A stretch of 64,000 bases of DNA, taken from contig CP136896.1 of the NCBI GenBank assembly GCA_034359265.1, positions 68,769,501-68,833,500 of the forward strand. Direction: 5' to 3'. How positions within the stretch are numbered: the stretch's first letter is position 1; every line of letters begins with the position of its first letter. A model generated the notes under the pieces. That model was not told where the DNA came from. It ran no database searches and saw nothing but the letters and a program-made list of their open reading frames with translations. The position numbers were made by a program, and so were the translations under genes. Positions 47,579 to 59,349 of this stretch are shown here, one piece after another. The DNA comes from Canna indica (lineage: Eukaryota > Streptophyta > Magnoliopsida > Zingiberales > Cannaceae).

Positions 47579-48555
47579 TACCAATGAGACAATAAGATGC
47601 TACATCAAGCTTTTTAATCTCAAAAGATAAAGCGTGTTTGTTTGCCCAGTTTTCAATTTTCGTTTTCGCGAAAACTGAAAACTGGGTCTGAAACGGTGTT
47701 TGTTGTGGAAAACTCGTCCCGTTTTCGAATCTATTTCGCGAAAACGGAGTTTTTCCGAAACACCATTTCAACTCAATTCACGAAAATGGCTTCCGCTCGT
47801 TTTCACGTTTTCGCGAAAACTGGCGAAACGAGCGGTGGCAGACTTGTAATTACGATGCGAAACCCGCTCGTTTCGCCCATTTCGATCGAAAACCAAACAA
47901 AACCCGAGTCCTCACGCGACCTCCCGCACTCGACCCAAACACCTCGATACTATTCGGCTTCTGCTGGCGACACATGCGACAAGTTGTCGCCACCTCCGTT
48001 TTCGATCTAGGATTTGCGATTTTCGTCGCCGACTTCGGTGAAAAAGATCCGGCTCATCACTCGTCAGCGATCTCGTTCATCAGGTATATTATTTTTTTTG
48101 ATTTTAGGCATTTTCCGAGTTAGGGTAAACCTGAAGCAAGTAAACCTGAAAGTTTGAATGACAAACCTGAAGATTGATGCAAGCTAGTTTTTTGTATCAA
48201 CAAAGTCAACTAGAGAGTATTCCCTTTGCTAGAATAAAAGGTCAACTAGAAAGTGTACTTCCTAACAAACTCGGTAGTTTGAGGTCTCAGCAATCGATAC
48301 ACGAAAAACACGGAGAATATAATGCAATGCTATTTGCTAAGCATTGTTTATTCTAATTCTTAGGTTGCTTTTATTGAAATCATTGCTACCATATATAATA
48401 TCAGCATTACTAGTTGCTGCCAGTAGAAGCTTTTACATAGCAGGTCAAAGGGGTCAAAGGAAGAAATCAACAACCAAAAAAGTACTTAGGATGTAAATTT
48501 GGTCTTTGATCATATTCAAATTGGGCAGCTGTAATATATTGCAAACAAGTCAAAG
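47579..48555. other. Spacer with CCCAGTTTTCA hairpin and repeated TTTCGCGAAAA motifs
   Basis: 47645-47655 and 47676-47686 (CCCAGTTTTCA / TGAAAACTGGG) form a hairpin around the palindrome GTTTTCGCGAAAAC, which occurs again at 47807-47820. A related TTTCGCGAAAAC lies at 47734-47745. The region may be a MITE or an unannotated promoter, and the stretch 47930-48080 resembles a leader exon followed by GTATATT. From about 48100 to 48555 nothing is recognised apart from likely 3' sequence of the phosphatase gene. Confidence 0.4.
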
Positions 48556-49949
48556 TTAGTGAGGAACAGGAAGCGGTAAGGAAATAGTTTCTGCAGCAGA
48601 AGCTGGAACTGGCCCATGCTTGCAATCCATTGAGAACAATTGGTTGGCGCTGATGCGATCCGCATCAGTTGAAATCGACCTGTGGATGAGCTGGAGGAGG
48701 ACCTTCTCGAGCTCTTCACCGTTACTCCATTCATGGACCTCAGCTTTGAGCATCTGAGAACTGCTGCTTATCAGATTCCATAAGGGGTAATCTTTCCTTG
48801 GCATCACATAGTCTCCTTCTGTAAGCCTGAGGGATGGGCAGTAATCACCCTTGCCATCACCCAGGTAGATGAATTGCTTCTTTCCTTCAGCAAAAGCTGA
48901 TGCTCGAATTCGATCAATGATCATGCCCTGCACTCATAAAAATCCATCATTGGTACAAATAAACGTTCACAAACTGGATGTGAGAAAAAAATGTTCCATT
49001 CTGAGCTTGGAGTCAAAAGGAATTAATCTCTTTCATTCAATTCAATGGCTTAACTTAGCGTTCAACAACTAAAAGTGATCATTTGGTCTAACTTTCTTGA
49101 GAATTGAAGCAGTGATAAAATGAATAAAAAGACCTTGGTCTGTGATTTCATATTTAATTCAGAAGGATGAATCTATACATTATTTGTTTCTTTTCCTTTA
49201 GTTTCAATTTGGCAAGAACACCTCTCTATTTTTTGCTAGTTTTCATCAAATGAAATGTTCTAACTTCTAAGACACAGCAAACAAGAAGTACCTTGCACAT
49301 GTTTGAAGGGCAGAGGCTGCAGCCATGAGCGCAGGTATTGAAATCATGGTAGGGGAAGATCTTAAGCCTTCCTTGTTCGTCCACAAAGCTAGGGTTTGTA
49401 TTGATTTCTGAGAAGCACTCCAACAAACCATGATGCTTAAGAATTGTCCTTATGAAGAACTGGTTTGCATCGCTCGCAATCCTCAACTCGCACCTGATTC
49501 AATCGAGAACACAACATGTCAACAACCCAAATCATAAATCCGTGGAAAGCAACAAAATTACCCAAGATCGATCGCAAGAAATTAACAGGAGCGAACAACG
49601 CACCCAAGAGCGTAAGCAGTCTTGACGGCATTGACGACATGAGGGTCCAAAGGCGCGGCCCTCAAGCACTCCGCAATGTCCTCGACGGACCTCCCCTGCG
49701 AATGCAGCTCCTCCATCATCCTATCCTGAAAGAAAAACAACAAACACCTGATATGCAAGACGCCCCCTGCTTACGGAGCAGGCAACCCAGGCGGAGGGCA
49801 GGATCGCAAACCATGAGAGGATTCCACGGCATCGTGGGGAGGAGCCGCTCGAAGGCCTCGGCAACCCCGAACTGGTCAATCACCCAGTTGTCGCTGTCGC
49901 AGTCGATGATGGTCTTGTCGAAGTCGAACACCAGAAGAATGGCGGCCAT
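48556..49949 (-). CDS. HAD-superfamily phosphatase of the plant PPsPase1/PEPC1 (phosphate-starvation) family
   Basis: Four exons: 49812-49949, 49604-49725, 49292-49493 and 48556-48927, giving 277 residues. Family members hydrolyse inorganic pyrophosphate, phosphoethanolamine or phosphocholine and release phosphate during phosphate starvation; which substrate this one prefers cannot be told from sequence. HAD motif I is VFDFDKTIIDCDSDNW, with nucleophile Asp9 and acid/base Asp11. The Ser of motif II falls in LRIASDANQFF. Motif III/IV is IYLGDGKGDYCPS with the preceding Lys region and PRKDYP after it. The cysteine-rich TCAHGCSLCPSNMCK segment is typical of this plant clade. The start fits the family, with the nucleophile a few residues from the N-terminus. 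A TATA box (50025-50032) and a P1BS motif (50210-50217) lie upstream. Confidence 0.92.
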
Positions 49950-50024
49950 GGGGACTGGGGAATTCGCGAGCTCTGCTGCACTCGGGCTGATGAAGGGGTC
50001 GGTTGAGGCCTGAGGGAGAGGGGG

Positions 50025-50032
50025 TATATATA
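50025..50032 (-). promoter_or_regulatory. TATA box of the HAD phosphatase gene
   Basis: TATATATA on the minus strand, 76 bp upstream of the initiation codon, in an otherwise GC-mixed context. Confidence 0.55.
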
Positions 50033-50209
50033 GGGATCACGACTGATGAATTGAAGGTGGTGGAAGGGAAGAAACTGCGTCGAAGTTGGAGGCGATTGGG
50101 ATTCCTGTTTGGTTTGGGAGGTGGCGGATGCCGTGGAATCGATCGAATAATCCACCTCCTTTGCTTTTTGGGGATCTAAGTAGAACTGGAACGTGATTAC
50201 GTGAGGATG

Positions 50210-50217
50210 GAATATTC
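50210..50217 (-). promoter_or_regulatory. P1BS element (PHR1 binding site)
   Basis: GAATATTC fits the consensus GNATATNC bound by PHR1-type MYB factors. It lies 261 bp upstream of the start codon of a phosphatase whose family is phosphate-starvation-induced. It is palindromic, so it works in either direction. Confidence 0.6.
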
Positions 50218-50358
50218 CATCTGCAGCTGATGGAGATGGCAATTGTCCAACTCCACCGGAAAAGCTGGAGATAATTAACTCGGCGCAATCCACCTCCTTC
50301 AATCTCAAATTTGGTTACACCTTACACCTACTCAATCTCGTATCAATGATATAACTTA

Positions 50359-52233
50359 GGCCTCGTTTAGTTAATATTACTTTTTGCATGGAGTTACTTC
50401 TTAAAAAAGTAAGAAAAATTATTCATATTTGGCTGACATACTTTCTGCATTTTACAAAAAATATAACTTCTTGAGTAAGTGCAACTTTCTGCAAAATACA
50501 GAAAATAACTTTCTGCATTGTATTTGAAGGAAAAAATCAATTTCACCCTCACATTTACATTTAGTACATAATTTATAATTTATATTCTCAATATTATAGA
50601 TTAGATCATTTTGAATTCTTTACGTATTTATTTTATTTTAATTTATTTTTAATAAAAATATATAATTTTTTCATATTAACTATAAATAAAAATTAATTAA
50701 TTATACATATTATATTAATTATATATATAAATTATATTATATTTTACATATATAAGTTAAAATATTAATTTATAAATAAATTTATTTTTTTCGTATATAT
50801 ACTAATGCATATAAATTAAAATATTATTTTATAAAGAGATTTAAAAAATGGTATATTGATCATTTGATATGTACTTCCTGTTAGACCCCTAAAGTTCGGG
50901 CATGGTCTAAGTGTCGCACCTCAGGCACGGGCAAGCCATGGGCGTCTCAAACAGAGGCATTTTGGTGGCTTTGCTAAATGAAGATAGCTCATGTGCGCAA
51001 TGGCATGGGTATCACTCACGGCGCATGGCGGGAGGCTGGGTGCGCAAAGGCGTGGGCAAGGCATGGCAGGCAACAACCTATGTGCGCGGAGGCATAGGTG
51101 CAATCAAGACTTGGTGTCGCCCGGATGCAGAGCAAAGCAAGTCCCACACGTACGAGGCGAGGCGGGGGTGTGGCGCAGTCCCGCACAGGAAGGGACGTTG
51201 CAAAGTCCCGCACGGGGCGGGGCATGGCGAGAGAAAGTCCTGCCACATGCGGGGCATTTGAAGATGTTGCGGAGCAGCGGAGTCCCAAAATGCGCAATGA
51301 CGCGGGGCAATGCACACCACATGACCATGGCGGGGCGTGGACGCGAGCGTGGCAAGGAAATGTCCCGTGCGCAGCTTGGCGCAAGGCGGTGTGCGCAGCA
51401 CATGCTCATTGGCGGACGCTGCAAAGCACGCGGGTGTTGCGCGCCGCGTTGTACGGGCGCTGCACTCGGCATGCGCGGGCACTGCACGAGCTGCAGGTGC
51501 CCAACTCAGTTGCTGCTTGCAGGAGGCAACAAAGAGGACTTGATCGGGTTCAAGTCACGACCAGACTCGAGTCCCTGGACCCAACATTGGTTGGAGCAGT
51601 TGGTTGACGGTTGTAACTGCAGAAAACAGTTGGTCTTGATCCAAATTAAGGTTGGGATGTCTTTGGCTGCTCGAGTTATATCCTTTATGTAGGGGTCTTG
51701 GTTGCATATTTGAGGGCTGGCTGTGTGTTGGCTGGTTCCTGTGTGTGTGAGTTGTGTGCAACTTGTAATCTCTTGCATTTGGTGAGCGAGAGAGTGTCTT
51801 GAGTGGAGAGTACAAGCCCGGCTATTGGGCGAGTCATTAGCTTGAGATGTGGAAGGGTTTTAGTCCATTCTTGTAAGTACTTTTGTAAATACAAGTTAAA
51901 GGTTTCCCTTGACCGTGTTGTGTCTTCTCTTGTGTTGCTTGAACCTTGAACAAAGACGGAAGATGGCTGGTTGAGAGTGTTCCACACTGCTCAACGCCGC
52001 ACAGACTGGTTTTGAGTTGAAAAATTATATCCTCAAAATTGACCCTACACTTCCTAGGAAGTACTCATGTCAACCAAATATGTTCTAGGGGGGAAATTGC
52101 ACTTCCTATGAATTAACTTTTTTGTCAATCAAACACTTTTTAGATACTTCCTATGAAATACATATAGAAAGTTAATTAATGTGAATAGTAACTTTCTACA
52201 GAAAATTACTTCACATGTCAACCAAATGAGACC
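50359..52233. mobile_element. PIF/Harbinger (Tourist-like) MITE, split by an LTR insertion
   Basis: Ends GGCCTCGTTTAGTTAA and GTCAACCAAATGAGACC are imperfect inverted repeats, flanked by the 3-bp target duplication tta (50356-50358, 52234-52236). Mirrored internal segments include ACTTTCTGCA and its complement. Without the LTR at 50879-52049 and its 5-bp duplication the element is about 700 bp. No transposase is present. Confidence 0.8.
50879..52049 (+). mobile_element. Solo LTR nested in the Tourist-like MITE
   Basis: Starts TGTTAGACCCC and ends TTGACCCTACA, with a perfect target duplication cttcc at 50874-50878 and 52050-52054. The 1,171-bp sequence is GC-rich at the left (GCGGGGC/CCCGCACGGG repeats, 51130-51320). 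It has a T-rich, LTR-like right part (TTGTAAGTACTTTTGTAAAT, about 51865). Long overlapping frames on both strands (50911-51692) are composition artefacts. No internal domain is left. Confidence 0.85.
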
Positions 52234-52403
52234 TTAGTTGATGACATTATGACGTGTAGCCAACATCAAATATGTATTTTTAATAGAAGTTTTCGCGTCA
52301 ACAAATATTAGTATATACTAATAATATTTTTTTTAAAAAAATATCCAATAATATTAGATATATTAATTTTTTTTTTTAAACTACCATATGCTAGCATTTT
52401 ATG

Positions 52404-52560
52404 AACGTTAGAGGTATTTTATTTTCAAAATAAACGTTAAGAGTATTTTAGTACCCGTGAGAAAACGTTAGGTGCATTTTTGTACCCGTGAGAAAACGTT
52501 AGGTGCATTTTAGTACTCGTGAGAAAACGTCAGAGATATTTTAGTACTCGTGAGAAAACG
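52404..52560. repeat. 31-bp tandem repeat, about five copies
   Basis: Units of the type AACGTTAGGTGCATTTTAGT + ACCCGTGAGAA recur with exact 31-bp spacing at 52435, 52466, 52497, 52528 and 52559 (position of the C in AACGT). A shorter degenerate copy precedes them. Sequence drift increases towards the left edge. Confidence 0.85.
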
Positions 52561-55500
52561 TCTTGGCCTGCATGCGCGTCATATGTCCACGTCATCAATT
52601 TCAATCATCAGTCACGTCAGCTCCGTTATCTCTCAATTAACGTCGTTTATCTATAGTATTATTTTTATACCCAATTCCATAACGTAAGGAATATTTTTTA
52701 TCTTAAAAAAAAATGAGTATTTTAGTACCAAAAAATGTTAGGATATTTTTGTAATTTTCTTCCCCCGAGGATTGATCGAGAGATATGACCAAATATGAAA
52801 CCGATATATGTGAATGTGAGTGGTTTTCCTACAATTGTTTGTCAACGTCTGATGCTGTTATTGGCATGTGATGTAATTAAATTAAGCCTGTCACATGAGA
52901 CACGGGTCCTTTTCTTTTGGCCTACGTATATAATGGCTAGTTTTGGTAATGGATTGGAGAACGTACAAGAGTTTGATAGTTTCTTCTTGCTCACTATAAT
53001 AATGCTTTTAGATTTGGATGAAGTAATCAACCGAGTTGGTCATCAACTTTCTGTATTCGAAAGTTAAAGATTATTCGGACTAATCTTTTATGTTTTTATT
53101 CATTCAGATTTTGTAGAATATATCATGAACCATGGCAGCTTAAGGGCTAAGACAACAAAGAGGTGCGGAAATTAAAGTTCAAACTCCTTATGATCGATCT
53201 GGCGCAGGAAGATCTGGTATGACTAGCGGAATATCATATGCTTTGATAAAAAAGACGATCATATATTGAGTTGGGTTTTGAATGTTTATTGATGTTAGAA
53301 CACCTTGAACCACCTTGACTCATCTGGTGGAATCTCCTCGGGTTCTTTAGTTTCTTCTCTCAATTTTTTTTTCTTCTTCTTTCCTCCTCCTATTATATTA
53401 TCCTATAAAAAATTATATAAACAAGCTGCTCATATAAATCTCTATGAACAAGTTGATATGATCTTTAAGCAATTGAATATGGATAAAAAAAATATGAAGA
53501 TGTTTATATTCATTCTTTTTCTATTCATGTTCATATCCATTTCTTTTCTATTCATGTTCAGTCGTTTAAAGCTCATATACACTCATTCATAAATTTTCTA
53601 TGGACAGTCTGTCTATAGAAGTTGTACTCACATTATCCGCTTGCATTTCTCGGTTCTCTTGATAAATATAAGTATTTTTTTTAAAAAAAAAATGGACAAG
53701 AAAGCACGCACACACAAAAAATTTATGCGAGTTATTTTTAGATGTCATTTTGTTGACAATATTCCATGAATTGACAAATTATATTTTAAAATTTTCATCA
53801 AAATTAAGCAACATGATTATCATTGAAAACAAATATCATTATCAATCGTGTTGACGCGTTGTGCACAAATAATCTTTAATGGGATATAAAAAATAAAATA
53901 AAAAAATTAATGAAACAATCTCATCCACTCGATTGAACCCATTAAAATGTTCAGAAAAATTATATATACTGAATTTAAGTAGTGTACTAAGAGAGAGCTA
54001 GCAAGGATCAATTGCATCATTTGAATTTGCTTGGCATTAATAATTCTTCAATAGTATTAATTAAAAACCAATTCAAATTCATCCCCTAGAAATTATAAAA
54101 AATAGTTCAGTCAAAACTAAATAAAATCTTATTATTATACATAATTAGCAGAATTATATATACCTATAACCTATATATTGAGTCGTTTGGAAAGAAGTGA
54201 CAAATGACGTCACCGCTCAATCAAGACGTACACAATGAAGTGAATAAAATTTTTATGGAGCCCCTCCTATGAGTGAACCTAGGTTTACTAATATTAAACC
54301 TAGTATAATAGAAATTTTTTTCCAATGAAGCTCTCTTTGTCTGTTCAACGTATTCTTACTCTCAGTTAAAAGTATTCTCCAAACCTAAGTTCTAATCGTT
54401 AGATTAAAATATTGGGAAAACGTATATGCTTTGCTAGTCACCTACGCACCACCATAGAGTTCCACAGAGAAGTAGAAGGTTCATGGTCCAGAAAAAGGTT
54501 TATGCATGGTGTCACGTAATCTCTTCCGTCATCTGTCCTCTGCTTTTAATTAGGTTGACACTTCAATATCTTATTTAGTAGTTTGTTGCTTTTCTTTTCC
54601 AGCTCAAAAGGTCGAAATTCAAACGTTATGGACATGGCATGATTTCAATCCCCAGATACGTTGGCAAGACAAACTTGTAGGGTTAATGATTGGGTAATTG
54701 ATGTAATCCACTCCGGAGAAGGAAAAGAACAGAAAGAACAAACACACAGGAATCTCATGGGTTGATTTGTTTTTGGTGGCCTGTGATGTGTAAATTCAAC
54801 TAAAAGAGGCCTCCTTTAATTATCTCAACCTCAACATTGAGAGGATCTCCTGCGTTCAGTGTGGCGTCCAGTTGTAAATGTAGATAACTCATGAGCACTA
54901 GTAGTGACTTATGACAAGTATCCTACTGTTGCAACTTATCAACCATGATAGCAACCAAACAATTTTGCATCACGCTTTTCCTATGATTAGGGAGGACGGT
55001 GGGTAGACTCACGGAAATTGTTAGTATGATTTACTGACTTGTTATAACACCTTCAATGACTGCAAATACATTTCAAACTGAAAACTAATATTAGCCATCA
55101 CCAAATGCATTCAAACAAATGCACACAAAAAGCGACCCAATTCATGGAGAGCAAAACCATAATTGAATTGATAGGATAAGTATTTATAAGCAAGAGCACC
55201 AAATACAAAAACATTATTCATACATAACGCAAAGCATAAAACATAACTTGACGATGATCCAGCTACGAGCATAGTTTTCTTTTGAAATATCTTTTCATAT
55301 TTACAAAATTATTAACTGAGCCGTTTATGAGTTAATAAACATAGTAAATTATTGAAAATTTTAAAGAAACATATGTAAACTTACATATGGGGAATGGCCA
55401 ATTTTGCCTTGTCCCCTGTATAAAGGGGGGCAGCTTATGAGCTAACAACCTTGACCTCAAATAGTTTGCTCAATCAAAATCCCCGGGTCTCAGCCAAAAC

Positions 55501-55598
55501 TGCAGCTTCAGCAAGCTACTTATTATTGTTACATTGAGTAGGAAGTCCATGGATCAAAACATCTACTTTTGATTAAAGGGTTTGTCTGAGAACATTTT
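52561..55598. other. Long intergenic stretch without a supported gene
   Basis: About 3 kb of AT-rich DNA. Short open frames at 52795-53067 and 53305-53592 lack coding signature or recognisable similarity. The part near 55150-55598 should contain the 3' untranslated region of the CorA-like gene, and the rest holds nothing recognised. Confidence 0.5.
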
Positions 55599-56655
55599 TC
55601 ATGGTATAATAACATAATCTGCATCAGGGAGAATATCTGCAGCAGTTGGAGTAGGATTATGCCGCAAGATAGCATCTCGAGCCTTTGCATGTGTTTCTGC
55701 ATCATGCTGAAACATGGAGACCAGCTGCTCGAGTTCCAACTTCCTCACCTGAACCTTTTCTTCGGTAATTGGATTTCTCAATCCAAGATAAAGTAGCCCA
55801 AAACCAATCAGAACTATTCCTAGAAAGAAAAGAGCTCCAGCAAACAAGCCAAATGCATATGGCGTATTTGCATTGCCTGGTATTCCATCCACATTGATCC
55901 CAAAAAGACCAGTGATTATCGAAAGAACAAGACCACAACCACCAAATATGGCCAAATTATGGTTAACACGGAGGCTTCTGTCCTGAATGAGTCAATAAAG
56001 TTAATATCTTCAGAAGTATGAACTGTGTCCCAATCTCCATAAGAAAACCACGTGCAACTTCATACAAACATAAGCAGAACAAAAGGTGGCGAAATGGGCA
56101 CTATTGTAGTAAAAGTACAAAACATTTTATCCACTCCATAGGTATGGATACCCACGTTATAAGAATACATACCTGTAGCCATGCACGTACAGTGCTCTGC
56201 ATAACATCCTGAACAGTGAAAAGCCATCCACGGACAGCTTCTTGCTCTTCCGACATCTCCCTTGTGCTCTTCCTAATTCCCTCTAACATAATTCTTGTGG
56301 TATATCCCTTTAAGTGCTGCAGAAGTTCAAAGACAATTTCCTCCCTAGCATGTAATGACCATTTAACTCTAATGACCTGCCACCCAGAGAAAACTATGCA
56401 GCTATTAATTTAATTCTCAAAATTATGGTGCTAGAAAAATATGAATGGACTTGATAGCAGATCCGCAACAAAACTATGACAAAAGTACTTACATTTGCAC
56501 CAATGAATAATATATACTACATTATCTTGAAGACTCCCAGGCCTCTACTAGTATTGCCAAAGAAATATTGTTCAAGCTTTCTTCTAATGGACAAACAATG
56601 AATCCCTGTCTTACCTTATGAACCAGCAAGTCAACATATTCCCTTTGCTTTAGTA
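55599..56655 (-). CDS. CorA-like magnesium transporter family protein, C-terminal part
   Basis: Exons read on the minus strand: 56615-56655 (left fragment of an exon; KQREYVDLLVHK), 56173-56376 (VIRVKWSLHAREEIVFELL ...) and 55599-55982 (DRSLRVNHNLAIFGGCG ... DYVIIP stop), all phase 0. The last exon has two transmembrane helices (LAIFGGCGLVLSIITGLFGI and the Ala/Leu-rich segment ending LIGFGLLYLGL). The loop between them reads GINVDGIPGNANTPYAFG, in the place of the CorA GMN signature: the first helix ends GIN rather than GMN, as in divergent plant CorA-like proteins. Upstream, the frame runs straight into the LTR at 56656, so the rest of the gene lies beyond the transposon nest, or the copy is broken. 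A CTAAAG at 56646-56651 could alternatively be an intron acceptor with the transposons lying in the intron. Confidence 0.8.
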
Positions 56656-56840
56656 TGTTATCAGTGGTATTATCCAATTACAGGTATTATTTAAGCATCT
56701 TAAGTGATATAGTTATAGGTATTTGTGTATGGTAGTACATGTTAGTTTAGGTTATTCCTCCGGGGTAGCATATTCTGTTCTAGGCCTATATATAGGCCTC
56801 TTTTCTCATTAATTATATAACTTTTGGGCTCTACTCAACA
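56656..56840 (+). mobile_element. Short LTR followed by a tRNA-Met-type primer site start
   Basis: The sequence begins TGTTATCAGTGG and ends CTCTACTCAACA, with TGGTATCA directly after it (56841-56848), the first eight bases of a Met-tRNA primer-binding site. A CCTATATATAGGCC TATA-type palindrome lies at about 56782-56797. A size of 185 bp suits a TRIM or small copia LTR. After TGGTATCA the sequence changes at once to LINE coding sequence. The partner LTR is not in the window. Confidence 0.5.
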
Positions 56841-58230
56841 TGGTATCATTGATGGTGTTCTATCCAACCATGTTGAGGATGGTGTAACTCATCAATTATT
56901 TGCCGATGATCTGATTCTCTTTGGCTTGAATAAGGTGGATGGTTTGAGGAACTTGCTTTTTATTATGAATTGCTTTGAGTTCTCATCTGGTTTGAAGGTT
57001 AACTTAAATTAGACTGAGGTTGCTAGTCTTTGTGGAAATTTTCATGCAGCGGAGCAAGTGGCCGGGATGCTTGGGTGTCGGGCATCCTCTTTCCCATTGA
57101 GTTACCTTGGGCTTCCTCTCAAGGTTGGGCGCTTGGTTAAGGCCGACTGGCTCCGTTTCATTGCTAAATTGGATGCTCGCTTTTCAACTTGGCAAGGCAA
57201 GTTGCTTTCTCGTGCAGGAAGACTTGTATTGCTGAATAGCACCATCTCGAGTTTGGTGGCCTATTTGCTTTCAGTTTTTCAAGCTCCGGGGTGTGTGTTT
57301 AAATCAATTGATAAACGGCGGAGAAATTTCTTTTGGACAGGTGCGGATGCGGCCTCCATAAAGGGGAAGTGTCTTGTGGGATGGAACACTATAACTTGTC
57401 CTAAAGATGAAGGGGGACTCGGTTTGCTTGATTTGAAGGCTCACTCTTTAGCTAGACGTGGTGGTTGGATTTGGAAGGTTATTCAAGATGGTGACTTGTT
57501 TTGGGTTCGTTTAATGAGGAGCATCTATGGTGACTTTCGTCACTGGTCTAGCTCGAGTTTCGCGTGTCGGGCTTCCCCGATTTGGATTGATCTCTTAAGG
57601 GTGTTTGACATGATACTATATTACTATCGGGCAAGGTTTAAAATACCGATACCGTACCGTACCGACACACGGTACGGTCCAGTACGAAAACTGCATACCG
57701 GTCCCTTTTTTTTTAATTTTGTTGTTAAAAATAACTCCAATAATACATCATTAATCAAGAAATACTTAAAATTAATATTCAAATGTCAAATACATGAATG
57801 CAATGTTTAAATAGCCGTTGGGTACTGTTTTGATATTGTACTAGGGTTTTTCATAGATACAAGAGAATCATTACATTGGAGTTTATATAGTCGTGTATAT
57901 CCCCAAGATATGTACGAGTACGACGGATTAAGATCAACACCGTATGTTGGGATGTGTAGCGACTGATTTGCCCTAAGCATCTTATGTTGCGCTACGCAGA
58001 GTTTTCGGCGGTCCCTAATACAGTATCGAACAATACCCAACGGCTCTTTTTAAGAGCTGTTGGATCATACCGGGCGGTATCGCCCGGTATGACAGCAAAT
58101 ACCGCCCGGTATGACAGCAAATATCGCCCGGTATTTGCTAAATAGCAGAGCATACCAGGCGGTATTTACCGAGATATCGGTATTTTCCAATACCCGGTAT
58201 GTTGCAACAATACACAATGTCATACCGGGC

Positions 58231-58875
58231 TGTTAGGGACCTTCGGGTTTGTCAAGTCTTGTACGTGTCATGACGGTCCCTAACGTGCATTGTAAATACT
58301 TGTAAATATTGCATCTTTCACTTTCATGTAAAACGTTCGCGCACCACCCACCGGCCTTGCCCGCGACTAGGTAATGACCCACATTACCTAGCCGCGGCAT
58401 GGGTCGGTGGGGTGTGCGGATCATGTAATTATGCATTGTAAATTCGCTCACGCACCATCCACCGTTCTCGCGCACGGCTAGGTAACGCCCCTCGTTTCCT
58501 AGCCGTTACATGGCCGGTGGGGGTGTTGGGCCACAAAATATTTTGTCATGCTCCTCGTGCCAAAAGGAACCTTGGGGGTGGCACTTGGGGGTTAGGCTCC
58601 ACAAGTATAGTACCCAGGTATAGCCTGGGCACACTCTAGTTCATTCGTACAAGCATTCGCACTAGCATCCGTTCAAGCATTGTAAGCACTTTTCTTACAA
58701 ACGGCCATTGGCCCAAACGTTTTTGCGTCCAAACGCAACGAGGTTCGAACGCGGGCGAGCCCGGGAGCCCGCAACTTTCGAACATTGGCAAGGCGATCCT
58801 TGCCCAAGGCTTATCCCTTGCGTTGGCAAGGGAGCCGCACGGACATTTTCCGCCCAAACAAGTTGGTCCGTGACA
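58231..58875 (+). repeat. 5' LTR of the gypsy element
   Basis: TGTTAGGGACC ... GGTCCGTGACA. Identical to the 3' LTR except for six transitions. Confidence 0.95.
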
Positions 58876-58877
58876 GT

Positions 58878-58889
58878 TGGTATCAGAGC
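58878..58889 (+). other. Primer-binding site, tRNA-Met(i) type
   Basis: TGGTATCAGAGC starts two bases after the 5' LTR. This is the standard initiator-Met primer site of plant LTR retrotransposons. Confidence 0.9.
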
Positions 58890-59014
58890 GAGGCAAGCTC
58901 GCAAAGCTTTGGCGCAAGCAACCGACGCAAATCGTCAACAAGCTCGTGCCTTCGTCGTTGGAGACAAACGACGTTGGGGCACTCGACAATCTCGCAGGAG
59001 AGATTTTCACAAGC

Positions 59015-59308
59015 ATGGCTCGCAAAGGAGTCGGCGAAACGAGTGGTGCCGCCCAAGCGGTGGCGACCATTCCGGAAGAACCGTTGGGAGAAGACCCAAC
59101 ACAAGCTCAAGCTCAACAAGCTAGGACGGGAAGTCGCACCGTCCAACGGCTTGGAGATTTGGAAACGATGGTGGCCGCTCACGACGTAGCCATAAACGTC
59201 CTTGAGAACGGCCTGGGGCCACAGGTCGGCAAACTAGCCGACACGCAAGAAGTTCTGGAGGCAAGAATAGATGGACTCCAGGACGACACGCAAGAAGCGA
59301 TCAAGTAA
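59015..59308 (+). pseudogene. Gag N-terminal fragment of the gypsy element
   Basis: The frame from ATG at 59015 begins MARKGVGETSGAAQAV and includes a predicted coiled region (VAINVLENGLGPQVGKLADT; VLEARIDGLQDDTQEAI). It ends at TAA 59306-59308, where the same frame continues LQGEIEELRATISFLL, so that stop may be a nonsense mutation. Capsid and zinc-knuckle parts are absent because of the deletion. Confidence 0.7.
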
Positions 59309-59349
59309 CTTCAAGGGGAGATTGAAGAACTAAGGGCTACAATCTCATT

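Noticed and set aside
50911..51692. Several long overlapping open frames on both strands
   Set aside because: They lie in a GC-rich repeat part of a solo LTR whose ends and 5-bp target duplication are clear. Frames are open on both strands and encode low-complexity Arg/Ala/His sequence.
52795..53592. Two open frames of 90-95 codons
   Set aside because: AT-rich composition, no motif, no splice context; not distinguishable from chance.
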